Part shown: positions 25,652 to 34,672 of the stretch, piece by piece | How the letters are laid out: every line of letters begins with the position of its first letter | Position numbering within the stretch: the stretch's first letter is position 1 | From: UBA4416 sp963422675 | GTDB taxonomy: Bacteria; Bacteroidota; Bacteroidia; B-17B0; Aurantibacillaceae | DNA: 64,000 bases | Assembly (NCBI GenBank): GCA_963422675.2 | Contig: CAXVYS010000008.1 | Span: 1 to 64,000 of the forward strand | Direction of reading: 5' to 3' | Position numbers and translations under genes: made by a program | The notes under the pieces: model-generated | What the model was told of the DNA's origin: nothing | What the model saw: only the letters and a program-made list of their open reading frames with translations | The model's database searches: none

Positions 25652-27553
25652 ATGACCATCAGATCTTACAAACCAATACTTAAAAACTTAGCAAAGCAGA
25701 TCCTCTTCATTTTTGTGCTGTATGCTTTGTGCCGGTTTTTATTCTACATCATTAACCGAACTTATTTTGCTGATATTCCCGCTTCAGAATTAATTTCTTT
25801 ATTCTTTTATGGGTTAAGGTTTGATGTATTTAGTATTGCCAGTCTCAATGCCTTGTACCTGTTAATGAGCCTACTGCCATTTAAGTTTTATTACAGCAAA
25901 CCCTATCAGAAAACGCTCACGGTTATTTTCATCGTGTTCAATACCTTTGGCTTACTTCTTAACTTTATCGACTTTGCTTATTTCCCTTATATACAGAAAC
26001 GCACTACCTATGACGTCGTAAATATGGTATTTGGAGGGCAATCAGATATCCTGACTCTTATTCCCCAATTTTTAATGGAGTTTTGGTACTTGGTAATTTT
26101 ATTTTTTGTGTTTGTTTGGGCACTGGTTAAAATGCATAACCGTATCAAAAAACAAGATCAACCCATAGAAGTAAACGTCAGTTTTAAACTGGTAATCAGT
26201 TATTTTTTGATTTTTGCAGCAGTTGTAAGCTCAACCGTTATTGCTATCCGCGGGGGCTTACAACGTATTCCCATTGTATTTTTAGATGCGGCCATTTATA
26301 CGTCTCCCAAGTATATCCCTATTTTAATTAATACCCCTTTTTCTATTTTAAAATCCGCAGAATTAACGGAGATCAAACCTGTCAAGTATTTTGAAGATAA
26401 GACTCTGAAATCCATATATAGTCCCATCCATGAACCTGATACAGGAAAATTTAATCAGTTTAATGTGTGTGTGATTGCACTGGAAAGTTTTTCCAAAGAA
26501 TTCACCGGCATATCAAACCGTAAAAGCTTTACCCCATTCTTAGACAGCTTAATGAAACAATCCATTACGTTTACAAATGGGATTTCCAATGGTAAAACCT
26601 CTATTAATGGTATTCCGGCTATTATGGCGTCTATGCCTTGTTTTATGGATAATCATTATTTGAATTCCATTTACAGTAATAATATGATTCAAACCTTACC
26701 GAATCTGTTAAAAACGAAAGGGTATTATTCTGTTTTCTACCATGGTGGTACCAACGGAACCATGAATTTCGACTCGTTTTCAAAACTGGCCGGTTATGAT
26801 GAATATTATGGCCGTACAGAATACAATGATGAAAAAGATTACGACGGGCAATGGGGCATTTGGGATGAACCTTTCTTAAAGAAAACAGTACAGGAAATGA
26901 GTAAATTGAAACAACCCTTTGTCACCTCAATTTTCACCTTAAGTTCACATAACCCTTATAAAATACCTTCCCGGCTTGAAGGAAAATTTGATAAAGGAAC
27001 TATGGAGATTCATCAATGCATAGGCTATACCGATTATGCTTTACGCCGGTTCTTTTATGATGCACAAAAACAACCCTGGTTTAGCAACACCCTGTTTGTA
27101 CTTTGCCCCGATCATACCAGCATTTCAAACGATCCGTTTTATTCTAATATGATCGGACAATTTTCCATTCCGATTGTATTTTATAAAAAAGGCATCACTC
27201 CAAAAATGGAAACAAAAACAGTACAGCAAATTGATATTATGCCAACCGTGTTGAACTATTTGAATTACGATCAACCCTACTATTCCCTGGGAAATGATAT
27301 GTTCTCCGAGAAAAAACAACCCTGCCTCTATTATAATTCACCCTCTTTTTATTGTGTGGACGATAGCCTGTTTTATGTGATGAATCATTACGATTTTGTA
27401 GAAAGTTACAATTACAAGTCGGATAGTTTACTTCAAAAGAATACCATTAACACTCACACTAACAAGTCGTTACTTGATTTTTGCAGAGCATATATACAAA
27501 CTTACAATTACGACGTTATCAATAATAAAACATCTTATACAAAAGGACAATAA
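25652..27553 (+). CDS. LTA-synthase-like sulfatase-family membrane enzyme
   Basis: A 633-residue protein with about five N-terminal transmembrane helices (residues 14-205) and a large extracytoplasmic alkaline-phosphatase-superfamily domain. Metal/catalytic residues of the LtaS type are visible: E278 in IALES, the nucleophile Thr316 in NGKTSINGIPAI, and D487/H488 in CPDHTS. In Firmicutes LtaS polymerises glycerol phosphate. In Gram-negatives, relatives add phosphoglycerol or phosphoethanolamine to glycans or lipids, so a transferase role on an envelope glycan is likely. It is tightly coupled to the M1-barrel gene (3 bp) and followed by a flavoprotein gene 6 bp later. Confidence 0.85.
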   Translation: MTIRSYKPILKNLAKQILFIFVLYALCRFLFYIINRTYFADIPASELISLFFYGLRFDVFSIASLNALYLLMSLLPFKFYYSKPYQKTLTVIFIVFNTFGLLLNFIDFAYFPYIQKRTTYDVVNMVFGGQSDILTLIPQFLMEFWYLVILFFVFVWALVKMHNRIKKQDQPIEVNVSFKLVISYFLIFAAVVSSTVIAIRGGLQRIPIVFLDAAIYTSPKYIPILINTPFSILKSAELTEIKPVKYFEDKTLKSIYSPIHEPDTGKFNQFNVCVIALESFSKEFTGISNRKSFTPFLDSLMKQSITFTNGISNGKTSINGIPAIMASMPCFMDNHYLNSIYSNNMIQTLPNLLKTKGYYSVFYHGGTNGTMNFDSFSKLAGYDEYYGRTEYNDEKDYDGQWGIWDEPFLKKTVQEMSKLKQPFVTSIFTLSSHNPYKIPSRLEGKFDKGTMEIHQCIGYTDYALRRFFYDAQKQPWFSNTLFVLCPDHTSISNDPFYSNMIGQFSIPIVFYKKGITPKMETKTVQQIDIMPTVLNYLNYDQPYYSLGNDMFSEKKQPCLYYNSPSFYCVDDSLFYVMNHYDFVESYNYKSDSLLQKNTINTHTNKSLLDFCRAYIQTYNYDVINNKTSYTKGQ

Positions 27554-27559
27554 CCTACT

Positions 27560-29035
27560 ATGGAACATTATGATTTAATTGTGATAGGTGGCGGCCCCAG
27601 CGGATATGCAGGCGCCATGCGTGCGTTAGACTTTAAGAAAAAAGTATTATTGATTGAAAAAAAACGAATTGGTGGCGCAGGTATTTATGATGGCGTATTA
27701 ACCTCTAAAACATTATGGGAACTTTCGCAAAAAATTTCTTCGATTCGTGAAATGATCCCAAACTATCAGGTGAATTATGATGATATTGTAAAAGTATTGA
27801 AAGAAGCCGTATTTGAAAGAAAAACGCAAATGACGGTTCATTTAAATCTCCTGCAAAAACAACAACCTGATCATTTTTGCTATGAGAAAGGAACCGCTTC
27901 TTTCCTGGATAAAAATACGATTTCTATAAAAAAAGAAGATGGTAATACTAAATTGGTGAGCGCCGATAACATCTTAATTGCTACCGGGAGCCGACCTCGT
28001 TATTTACCACACATTGCTATTGACGAACAAATTATTATGACCAGTGACGGTATTAAAAACCTCACAGAACTCCCTAAAAGCCTGGTAGTATTAGGTGCCG
28101 GGGTTATTGGTTGTGAGTTTGCCACTATTTTTTCGGGGCTTGCAAAAACAAAAGTATCGTTAATCGATAAAGCCGATCGTATTTTACCGTTCGAAGACCT
28201 GGACGTAGCGGAAGTAGTAAGCGACAGTTTAATTAAACAAGGAGCAACTATTCACCATGGTGCCAGCTTAAAGCGCATGGAAATAAAAAATGGCAGCGTT
28301 GAATATGAACTGGAATATAGCGACGGAACAACCGAAGTATTTAATGTAGACAAAGCATTGATATCGGTAGGGAGAGTTCCGAATATTGAGAATTTAGGCC
28401 TTGAAACCGTTGGTATTAAACTCAACGACCGGCAATCTATTTGGGATGACGATACACAAACCAACGTCTCTAACATTTATGTGGCCGGCGATGTTACTAC
28501 AGAAATGGCATTGGTAAATGTGGGAGAACGTGAAGCAAGGCATGCTGTTGTAAGAATGTTTGGACCAACCGTTAAACCATTATCGTATCAGAATATTTCT
28601 ACCATTATGTTCTTAAACCCTGAAGTAGCAAGCGTTGGTATGAGCGAGCAGGATTGCAATAAAAAAGGATTGGCACATAAAGTAGTTAAACTGGATTACA
28701 GCACCAATGCACGTGCTATAGCCATGCGCAAAACAAAAGGCTTTTTTAAAATCATTGTTACCAACGATAATGGGATGCGCATTTTAGGAATGCGTGCCGT
28801 TGGAGAGCATGCCAGTTCTGCCATACAAGCCGTTGCGTATTTGATCCATACCAACCAGGGAATCAGAGAATTAGCGGATATGATGCACCCACACCCCAGT
28901 ATTATTGAAGGTGTACAGGAATGCCTGAGAATGCTGCTCGGTAAATCCATTTACAAATCTTCTATTTTTAAAGATAAATTAAAATGCTATGTGTGTGAAA
29001 ACGGTGTGTGTACACCTGTAGAAACCCTTGTGTAA
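27560..29035 (+). CDS. Dihydrolipoamide-dehydrogenase-like flavoprotein lacking the redox disulfide
   Basis: A 491-residue FAD/NAD(P) oxidoreductase of the class I pyridine nucleotide-disulfide family. It has the FAD fingerprint GGGPSGYAGA (near 10-19), the NAD(P) motif GAGVIGCEFA (near 178), a VAGDVTTEMALVNVGEREA FAD segment and the dimer-interface HPHPSIIEGV. The position of the CxxxxC disulfide reads GGAGIYDGVLTSKTLWE, so both cysteines are missing and it cannot work as a lipoamide dehydrogenase. A C-terminal tail adds CYVCENGVC. A transhydrogenase- or quinone-reductase-like function is possible. It follows the sulfatase gene by 6 bp. Confidence 0.82.
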   Translation: MEHYDLIVIGGGPSGYAGAMRALDFKKKVLLIEKKRIGGAGIYDGVLTSKTLWELSQKISSIREMIPNYQVNYDDIVKVLKEAVFERKTQMTVHLNLLQKQQPDHFCYEKGTASFLDKNTISIKKEDGNTKLVSADNILIATGSRPRYLPHIAIDEQIIMTSDGIKNLTELPKSLVVLGAGVIGCEFATIFSGLAKTKVSLIDKADRILPFEDLDVAEVVSDSLIKQGATIHHGASLKRMEIKNGSVEYELEYSDGTTEVFNVDKALISVGRVPNIENLGLETVGIKLNDRQSIWDDDTQTNVSNIYVAGDVTTEMALVNVGEREARHAVVRMFGPTVKPLSYQNISTIMFLNPEVASVGMSEQDCNKKGLAHKVVKLDYSTNARAIAMRKTKGFFKIIVTNDNGMRILGMRAVGEHASSAIQAVAYLIHTNQGIRELADMMHPHPSIIEGVQECLRMLLGKSIYKSSIFKDKLKCYVCENGVCTPVETLV

Positions 29036-29135
29036 TCAACTCTTTAACGGTTTTAACATCAGAGCAGAAATTAATTCCTGATTTAATTTTCCCATTCCCT
29101 TTCTTTTTTATGTTATTTCTCTTATATTTAGTTCA

Positions 29136-29153
29136 AATAGTTAGCTAACTATT
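29136..29153. promoter_or_regulatory. Perfect 18-bp palindrome before cphA, candidate operator
   Basis: AATAGTTAG/CTAACTATT is a perfect palindrome 37 bp before the cphA ATG. It directly follows a -7-like TATATTTA (29123-29130, one mismatch from TAnnTTTG), so it would overlap the transcription start. Confidence 0.45.
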
Positions 29154-29190
29154 GATCTCATTTTTTTCCCCTTAACAGAACTATAATAAT

Positions 29191-31806
29191 ATGAAGATTC
29201 TAAGTATTCAGGCACTTCGCGGGCCAAACATCTGGAGTGTTAACCGCAAAAAATTAATTCAAATGCGGTTGGATCTTGAAGAAGTAGAACAAATGCCTAC
29301 TAATAAAATTCCCGGATTCAGAGAACGTATTGAAGCCATGTTTCCTACCATGATCGAACACCGTTGTTCGGAAGAAGTAAGAGGTGGCTTCTTTCACCGT
29401 ATCGAACGGGGAACGTGGATGGGTCATGTAATAGAACATATTGCCCTGGAAACACAAAGCCTTGCCGGTATGGAAACCGGTTTTGGCAGAACGCGTGAAA
29501 CAAAAACACCCGGAACTTACAACGTTGTATTTAGTTATATTGAAGAAAAAGTAGGCATGTTTGCGGCTGAAAGTGCGGTAAACATTGCAGAAGCATTAAT
29601 TAAAGGTGAAGCATACGATTTACAGGCTGATCTTAAAAAGATGCGGGAGATCCGCGAATTGGTTCGTTTAGGGCCAAGCACCGGAAGTATTGTGGATGAA
29701 GCGGTTTCAAGAGATATTCCATGGATCCGTTTAGGAACAAACTCTTTGGTACAATTAGGATATGGTATTAACCAAATGCGTTTCCAGGCAACTATTACCT
29801 GCAAAACCAGTAACATTGCCGTAGACCTGGCCTGTAACAAAGAGCAAACCAAAAAAATATTAGGTGAAGCAGCAATTCCTGTTGCCAAAGGAGACATTTG
29901 TGTGGATGATGAAGATCTGAAAGCAACCATTGAGCGCATTGGTTACCCGATTGTTTTAAAACCTTTGGACGGTAATCACGGTAAAGGAGCTTCCATTAAT
30001 GTAAATACCTGGGAAGATGCTTTGGCAGGGATGGAATTTGCTAAAAAATACGGACGCAGAGTGATCGTTGAAAAATTTATTACCGGTCATGATTTCAGAA
30101 TATTAGTGATTGATAATAAAATGGTGGCTGCCGCACAGCGCGTGCCGGCAAACGTTGTAGGCAATGGCAAACTTACCATACAGGAATTAATTGACGAAAC
30201 AAACAAAGATCCCCGCCGTGGTTATGGTCATGAAAATGTATTAACGGAAATAACGGTTGACAGGGATACAACAGACCTGTTAGCTAAAAAAGGATATGTA
30301 CTGGAAACAGTTCCTAAAAAGGATGAAGTGGTGTATTTGAAATCAACGGCTAACCTGAGTACAGGTGGCACATCCATTGATATCACCGATATGATCCATC
30401 CTGAAAATATTTTTTTAGCAGAACGTATTTCAAGAGTAATTGGGTTGGATGTATGTGGTATTGATATCATGGCAAAAAACTTAACACAACCTTTAAAAGA
30501 AACAGGTGGTGTGATTTTAGAAGTAAATGCCGCTCCGGGATTCAGAATGCACTTAGCTCCAAGCGAAGGCCTGGCAAGGAATGTAGCATCACCCGTTATT
30601 GATATGTTGTATCCTCCTGGGAAACCTTCCCGCATTCCCATTATTGCGGTTACCGGAACGAACGGTAAAACCACCACTACCCGTTTGCTTGCTCATATTG
30701 TAAAAAATAATGGGTTTAAAGTAGGCTTTACGACTAGTGATGGAATTTATGTACAAAATCACATGCTTGAAAAAGGCGATACTACCGGGCCTTTAAGTGC
30801 CGAATTTATTTTAAGAGATCCTACGGTAGAGTTTGCAGTACTTGAAACCGCAAGGGGCGGAATTTTACGTTCGGGCTTGGGCTTTAGCCGTTGCGATATA
30901 GGAATCATCACCAACATACAGGAAGATCATTTAGGGATCAGTGATATCCACGATTTGAATGACCTTGCCAGAGTAAAAAGTGTGGTTGTAAAAAGCATAA
31001 AAAAAGACGGTTGGGCTGTATTAAATGCAGAAGATAAACACTGCGTCGAAATTGCAAAAGACCTAAGCTGTAACATTGCTTATTTTAGTATGAATGAACA
31101 TTGCGATGTAATTGTGAATCATTGCCGTAAAGGAGGAATAGCAGCCATTTACGAAAACGGATTTGTTACCATTAAAAAAGGCGATTGGAAAATGCGTGTA
31201 GAAAAAGCAACGCACATTCCTTTAACCATGGGTGGTAAAGCTAAATTTATGATAGCCAATGTACTGGCGGCAACGCTGGCAAGTTACCTGTGGGGCTTTA
31301 AAACAGAAGATATCAAAGCACCTTTGGAAACATTTATTCCAAGTGCCGCACAAACGCCGGGCCGTATGAACATTTTTAACTTTAAAAACTTTAAGGTGAT
31401 GATCGATTTCGCTCATAATCCTACAGGCTATTTAGGGATCGAAGATTTTTTACAAAGTGTGTCCTCTACTCATAAAGTAGGAATCATTGCAGGTGTAGGC
31501 GACAGAAGAGATAGCGATATCATTGAATGTGCCGCCATTGCCGCGCGTATGTTCGATCATATTATCATTCGCCAGGAAAAACATTTACGTGGCAGAACCG
31601 AGGAAGAAATCATTAACCTGATTTTACAGGGTATCAAATCTCAGGATAAACATGTAACCCACGAAATCATTTCCAAGGAAACCGATGCGATTAAACATGC
31701 GATCAGCATTGCAAAAGACGGCACCTTTATAACGGCGTTAAGCGATGTAATTACCAATGCCATTGAAATTGTGCAGCAACATCTGGATAAGGAAGTAGAA
31801 GGCTAA
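29191..31806 (+). CDS. cphA: Cyanophycin synthetase
   Basis: An 871-residue enzyme that builds cyanophycin (multi-L-arginyl-poly-L-aspartate) from Asp and Arg with two ATPs per dipeptide. All three parts are present. These are the N domain (residues 1-~165, MKILSIQALRGPNIWS), an ATP-grasp ligase region (about 220-480, VLKPLDGNHGKGASI and GVILEVNAAPGFRMH), and a Mur-ligase-like C-terminal region starting with the P-loop VTGTNGKTTTTRL near 487-499 and continuing to DFAHNPTGY. Length is normal. No cyanophycinase or isoaspartyl dipeptidase gene lies beside it. A strong terminator follows. Confidence 0.93.
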   Translation: MKILSIQALRGPNIWSVNRKKLIQMRLDLEEVEQMPTNKIPGFRERIEAMFPTMIEHRCSEEVRGGFFHRIERGTWMGHVIEHIALETQSLAGMETGFGRTRETKTPGTYNVVFSYIEEKVGMFAAESAVNIAEALIKGEAYDLQADLKKMREIRELVRLGPSTGSIVDEAVSRDIPWIRLGTNSLVQLGYGINQMRFQATITCKTSNIAVDLACNKEQTKKILGEAAIPVAKGDICVDDEDLKATIERIGYPIVLKPLDGNHGKGASINVNTWEDALAGMEFAKKYGRRVIVEKFITGHDFRILVIDNKMVAAAQRVPANVVGNGKLTIQELIDETNKDPRRGYGHENVLTEITVDRDTTDLLAKKGYVLETVPKKDEVVYLKSTANLSTGGTSIDITDMIHPENIFLAERISRVIGLDVCGIDIMAKNLTQPLKETGGVILEVNAAPGFRMHLAPSEGLARNVASPVIDMLYPPGKPSRIPIIAVTGTNGKTTTTRLLAHIVKNNGFKVGFTTSDGIYVQNHMLEKGDTTGPLSAEFILRDPTVEFAVLETARGGILRSGLGFSRCDIGIITNIQEDHLGISDIHDLNDLARVKSVVVKSIKKDGWAVLNAEDKHCVEIAKDLSCNIAYFSMNEHCDVIVNHCRKGGIAAIYENGFVTIKKGDWKMRVEKATHIPLTMGGKAKFMIANVLAATLASYLWGFKTEDIKAPLETFIPSAAQTPGRMNIFNFKNFKVMIDFAHNPTGYLGIEDFLQSVSSTHKVGIIAGVGDRRDSDIIECAAIAARMFDHIIIRQEKHLRGRTEEEIINLILQGIKSQDKHVTHEIISKETDAIKHAISIAKDGTFITALSDVITNAIEIVQQHLDKEVEG

Positions 31807-31836
31807 TCCCTTGTGTTAAAAAACAAACCATGCATC

Positions 31837-31870
31837 ATAACCCCGAACCTGTGTTTGGGGTTATTTGTTT
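31837..31870 (+). terminator. Terminator after cphA
   Basis: An 11-bp stem with one G-U pair (31837-31847 with 31854-31864, core AACCCC/GGGGTT) is followed by TTGTTTTA. Confidence 0.7.
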
Positions 31871-31952
31871 TAGTAGTGTATTAGAATAATACAGGGCAAT
31901 GCGTATTCCTATATTATTATGACACAGTACTTTATTTTAAATTCTAAATCAC

Positions 31953-31960
31953 TACTTTTG
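31953..31960 (+). promoter_or_regulatory. TAnnTTTG -7 element 4 nt before rbfA
   Basis: TACTTTTG ends at 31960 and the rbfA ATG starts at 31965. Transcription starting about 5-7 nt after the element would begin on the start codon, so a leaderless mRNA is likely. Confidence 0.45.
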
Positions 31961-31964
31961 TGCT

Positions 31965-32309
31965 ATGGAAAGTGTAAGGCAAAGTAAAGTTTCAAAACTA
32001 TTGCAAAAGGAATTAGCAGAAATCTTCAGGTCTAATTCAAAAACGATGTTCGACGGGGCATTTATAACTGTAACCGTTGTGCGTATTAGTTCGGATCTGG
32101 GATCCGCTAAAGCATATATCAGTATTATGGGTAATAAAGATATTGATGCAATTTATAAATCTATATTAGATCAAAAAGTTCATATCCGTAAAATTTTGGG
32201 TAATTTAATTGGCAAGCAGGTACGCGTTGTTCCTGAACTCTCTTTCTTTATTGATGATTCCTATGATTACGCCGAAAAAATAAACAAACTGTTCGATAAA
32301 CCTATTTAG
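31965..32309 (+). CDS. rbfA: Ribosome-binding factor A
   Basis: A 114-residue KH-fold protein that helps mature the 30S subunit (16S rRNA 5' end) and is needed in the cold. Typical features are the N-terminus RQSKVSKLLQKELAEIF, the central VTVVRISSDLGSAKAYISIM strand pair, and VRVVPELSFFIDDSYDYAEKINKLF at the end. Length is normal. It is followed 10 bp later by a LolC/E-like permease gene starting with TTG. A -7 element ends 4 nt before its ATG. Confidence 0.93.
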   Translation: MESVRQSKVSKLLQKELAEIFRSNSKTMFDGAFITVTVVRISSDLGSAKAYISIMGNKDIDAIYKSILDQKVHIRKILGNLIGKQVRVVPELSFFIDDSYDYAEKINKLFDKPI

Positions 32310-32319
32310 TAGTTCATCG

Positions 32320-33537
32320 TTGAATCTTCCTTTTTTCATAGCAAAGCGTTATTTAATTTCTAAAAAATCGAATAATGCCATTAATGTTATATCCTGGATT
32401 AGCATTACGGCCATTGCTATCACCACGGCTGCTTTAGTAGTTATTTTATCAGCCATGAATGGATTAACTTCCGTTGTAGCAGATTTGTATCATGCCATTG
32501 AACCCGATCTTAAAATAACACCGGTGCATGGTAAATACATCAGTAACCAGGATGAACTCATCCAAAAAATAAAAACGATTAAAGGCGTTAAGGATTTTTC
32601 GTATTCTATCGAAGAAAATGCTTTGGTAAAACTGGATGATAAACAAACCATTGTTACTGTAAAAGGTGTTGATTCGAAGTTTAAAGCCCTTACTCATTTT
32701 GATACGGTAATTGTAGATGGTGTGTACCGTTTCGAATACAAAAACCAATACTACGGTGTATTTGGAAAGGGCATTGCCAACAAGCTTGGGGTAAATGTCA
32801 ATGATTTTATTTCTCCTGTCAGCATTTATGCGCCCCGCCGCGGCAAAGTAGAAAGTATTGATCCTGAAGATGCCTTTAATAAATTAACGATCAGTCCGGC
32901 AGGTGTATTTTCACTGAATGATGATTTTGATTATAAATATTTATTAATAGACCTAAAAGCATCACAGGAATTATTTGATTGCAAAAACAGCGTGTCTATT
33001 ATAGAATTAAGTTTGGATGATCGGTCCCTGATTCCGTCTGTTCAAAAGGAAATGACGAAGATTTTGGGTCCTGAATACCTTATCAAAAACAGGTACCAGG
33101 TAAATGATGTATTATTTAAAACACTGGAAACAGAAAAGCTTTGGGTGTTTTTAATCCTTGCCTTTATATTGGTAATTGCAACCTTCAACATCATTGGCGC
33201 CTTAACCATGCTGATCATTGAAAAGAAAAAAGACATTAAAACACTCTATAACCTGGGAGCCGACCAGGCATTTATTAAAACCATTTTTATGCAGGAAGGG
33301 TGTTTAATTACGGCTGTTGGTGCAGTAAGCGGATTAATTATCGGCCTATGTGTTTGCGTTTTACAACAGCAATTTCATTTGGTGAAATTTGACGACGGCT
33401 ATGTTATTCCGTATTACCCGATCATTATGGAATTAAAAGATTTTGTCTGGATCCTGAGCGTAGTAATGGGAATAGGTTTTTTAGCCGCGATCTACCCTGT
33501 AAGGGTGTTTACGAAAAACGACCTGGTACACTTATAA
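32320..33537 (+). CDS. LolC/LolE-family lipoprotein-release ABC permease
   Basis: A 405-residue inner-membrane permease of the MacB/FtsX superfamily, closest to LolC/LolE, which hands outer-membrane lipoproteins to the carrier LolA. One N-terminal helix (IAITTAALVVILSAMNGL, about residues 25-45) is followed by a large periplasmic domain (45-265) and three C-terminal helices (LWVFLILAFILVIATFNII, then LITAVGAVSGLIIGLCVCVL and VWILSVVMGIGFLAAIYP). The N-terminus FFIAKRYLISKK is typical. It starts with TTG, 10 bp after rbfA. The matching ATPase gene (LolD) is not in the window. Confidence 0.87.
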   Translation: MNLPFFIAKRYLISKKSNNAINVISWISITAIAITTAALVVILSAMNGLTSVVADLYHAIEPDLKITPVHGKYISNQDELIQKIKTIKGVKDFSYSIEENALVKLDDKQTIVTVKGVDSKFKALTHFDTVIVDGVYRFEYKNQYYGVFGKGIANKLGVNVNDFISPVSIYAPRRGKVESIDPEDAFNKLTISPAGVFSLNDDFDYKYLLIDLKASQELFDCKNSVSIIELSLDDRSLIPSVQKEMTKILGPEYLIKNRYQVNDVLFKTLETEKLWVFLILAFILVIATFNIIGALTMLIIEKKKDIKTLYNLGADQAFIKTIFMQEGCLITAVGAVSGLIIGLCVCVLQQQFHLVKFDDGYVIPYYPIIMELKDFVWILSVVMGIGFLAAIYPVRVFTKNDLVHL

Positions 33538-33552
33538 CTCTACTCCTTAAAA

Positions 33553-34425
33553 TTAATTCTCAGGAGTCTCGATCTTACTCTCTGTTTCAGGAGAAACCAC
33601 CAATCTTACCCCATCATCATGCAAGGTTACTTTTCGTTGGCGATACAATACACCAATCGACTTTTTAAACGTAGCCTTACTCATATTGAATTTACGTTCA
33701 ATAATATCCGGTGATGTTTTATCGGTGAGGTTCATAAAACCTGAATTAGCTTTTAAATATTCCAGGATCAAATCAGTAGAAGATAATACGTGTTTAAAAC
33801 CACGGTTTTGTAAGCTCAAATCTATCAGGTTATTTTCCCTGATCAGTTTAATATATCCTTTTACACTGTCTCCTACTTCAAGATCCGTAAACAGATCGTT
33901 ATGATAAATTAATCCTTTATGAATACTGTTGATAATACAGGTAAATCCAAGATCGGTTTTATTATATACCAATAAATCCACTTCTTCCCCCTGCTCTACT
34001 TCCAGCACTTCGTTACTGATAAACTTATTTACTTTATTGGATGCCACAATACGTTGTGTTAACTCATCTAAGTAAACATATACCACATAAGAATGGGCTT
34101 CCAGCATTTTAATTTTTTGCTCTTTAAAGGGAACAAACAAATCTTTCTCCAGTCCCCAATCTAAAAAAGCACCTACCTGGTTAACCTCGGTAACATTTAA
34201 AAAGGCAAACTGATTAATTTCAACATAGGGCTTATACCTGGTAGCAATTATTCTGTCGTTAGAATCTTTATAGATAAAAACGTCAATCTGATCATTTATT
34301 TTAAACTCTGGTTCAATAAATTTTGTTGGTAACAATACAACCTCGTCTCCCCCGTCACCTAAATACATCCCCGGAGGCGTATCTCTTAAAATTGTAAGCC
34401 TATTTGTCTTTCCTATTTCTATCAT
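33553..34425 (-). CDS. CvfB-family S1 RNA-binding protein
   Basis: A 290-residue protein with tandem S1-like beta-barrel domains and a C-terminal winged helix, the architecture of CvfB. Key segments are MIEIGKTNRLTILRDTPPGMYL at the start, the S1 stretch QVGAFLDWGLEKDLFVPFKEQ and the related GDSVKGYIKLIRENNLIDLSL. The winged helix (about 215-275) includes SPDIIERKFNMSKATFKKSIGVLYRQRKV. CvfB binds RNA in Staphylococcus and influences virulence gene expression; its role in Bacteroidota is untested. It is a single gene with a TATCTTTG promoter element and converges with the permease gene (15 bp gap). Confidence 0.87.
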   Translation of the reverse strand: MIEIGKTNRLTILRDTPPGMYLGDGGDEVVLLPTKFIEPEFKINDQIDVFIYKDSNDRIIATRYKPYVEINQFAFLNVTEVNQVGAFLDWGLEKDLFVPFKEQKIKMLEAHSYVVYVYLDELTQRIVASNKVNKFISNEVLEVEQGEEVDLLVYNKTDLGFTCIINSIHKGLIYHNDLFTDLEVGDSVKGYIKLIRENNLIDLSLQNRGFKHVLSSTDLILEYLKANSGFMNLTDKTSPDIIERKFNMSKATFKKSIGVLYRQRKVTLHDDGVRLVVSPETESKIETPEN

Positions 34426-34444
34426 TCTTATACTTTATACTTTG

Positions 34445-34452
34445 CAAAGATA
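34445..34452 (-). promoter_or_regulatory. TAnnTTTG -7 element for the CvfB gene
   Basis: The leftward reading is TATCTTTG, 19 nt from the ATG at 34425. It is a full consensus match. Confidence 0.45.
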
Positions 34453-34672
34453 CGCTTTAGTTGCAGAATAATTAACCCTATACTTTAGAAATACAATTGA
34501 TGACTCATGAATGGAAATTTCGATTTAGATTTAATAAGTATCTTGTGGGCTTCAATAGATAAGGAACGTTAAAATTTGTATTTATTAACACATATAATTA
34601 TATTAGCATATTATAGATTAAATCAAATGATTGGTTTAGTGGCGTATTCAAGTAACCCTTAACTTACCCCGT

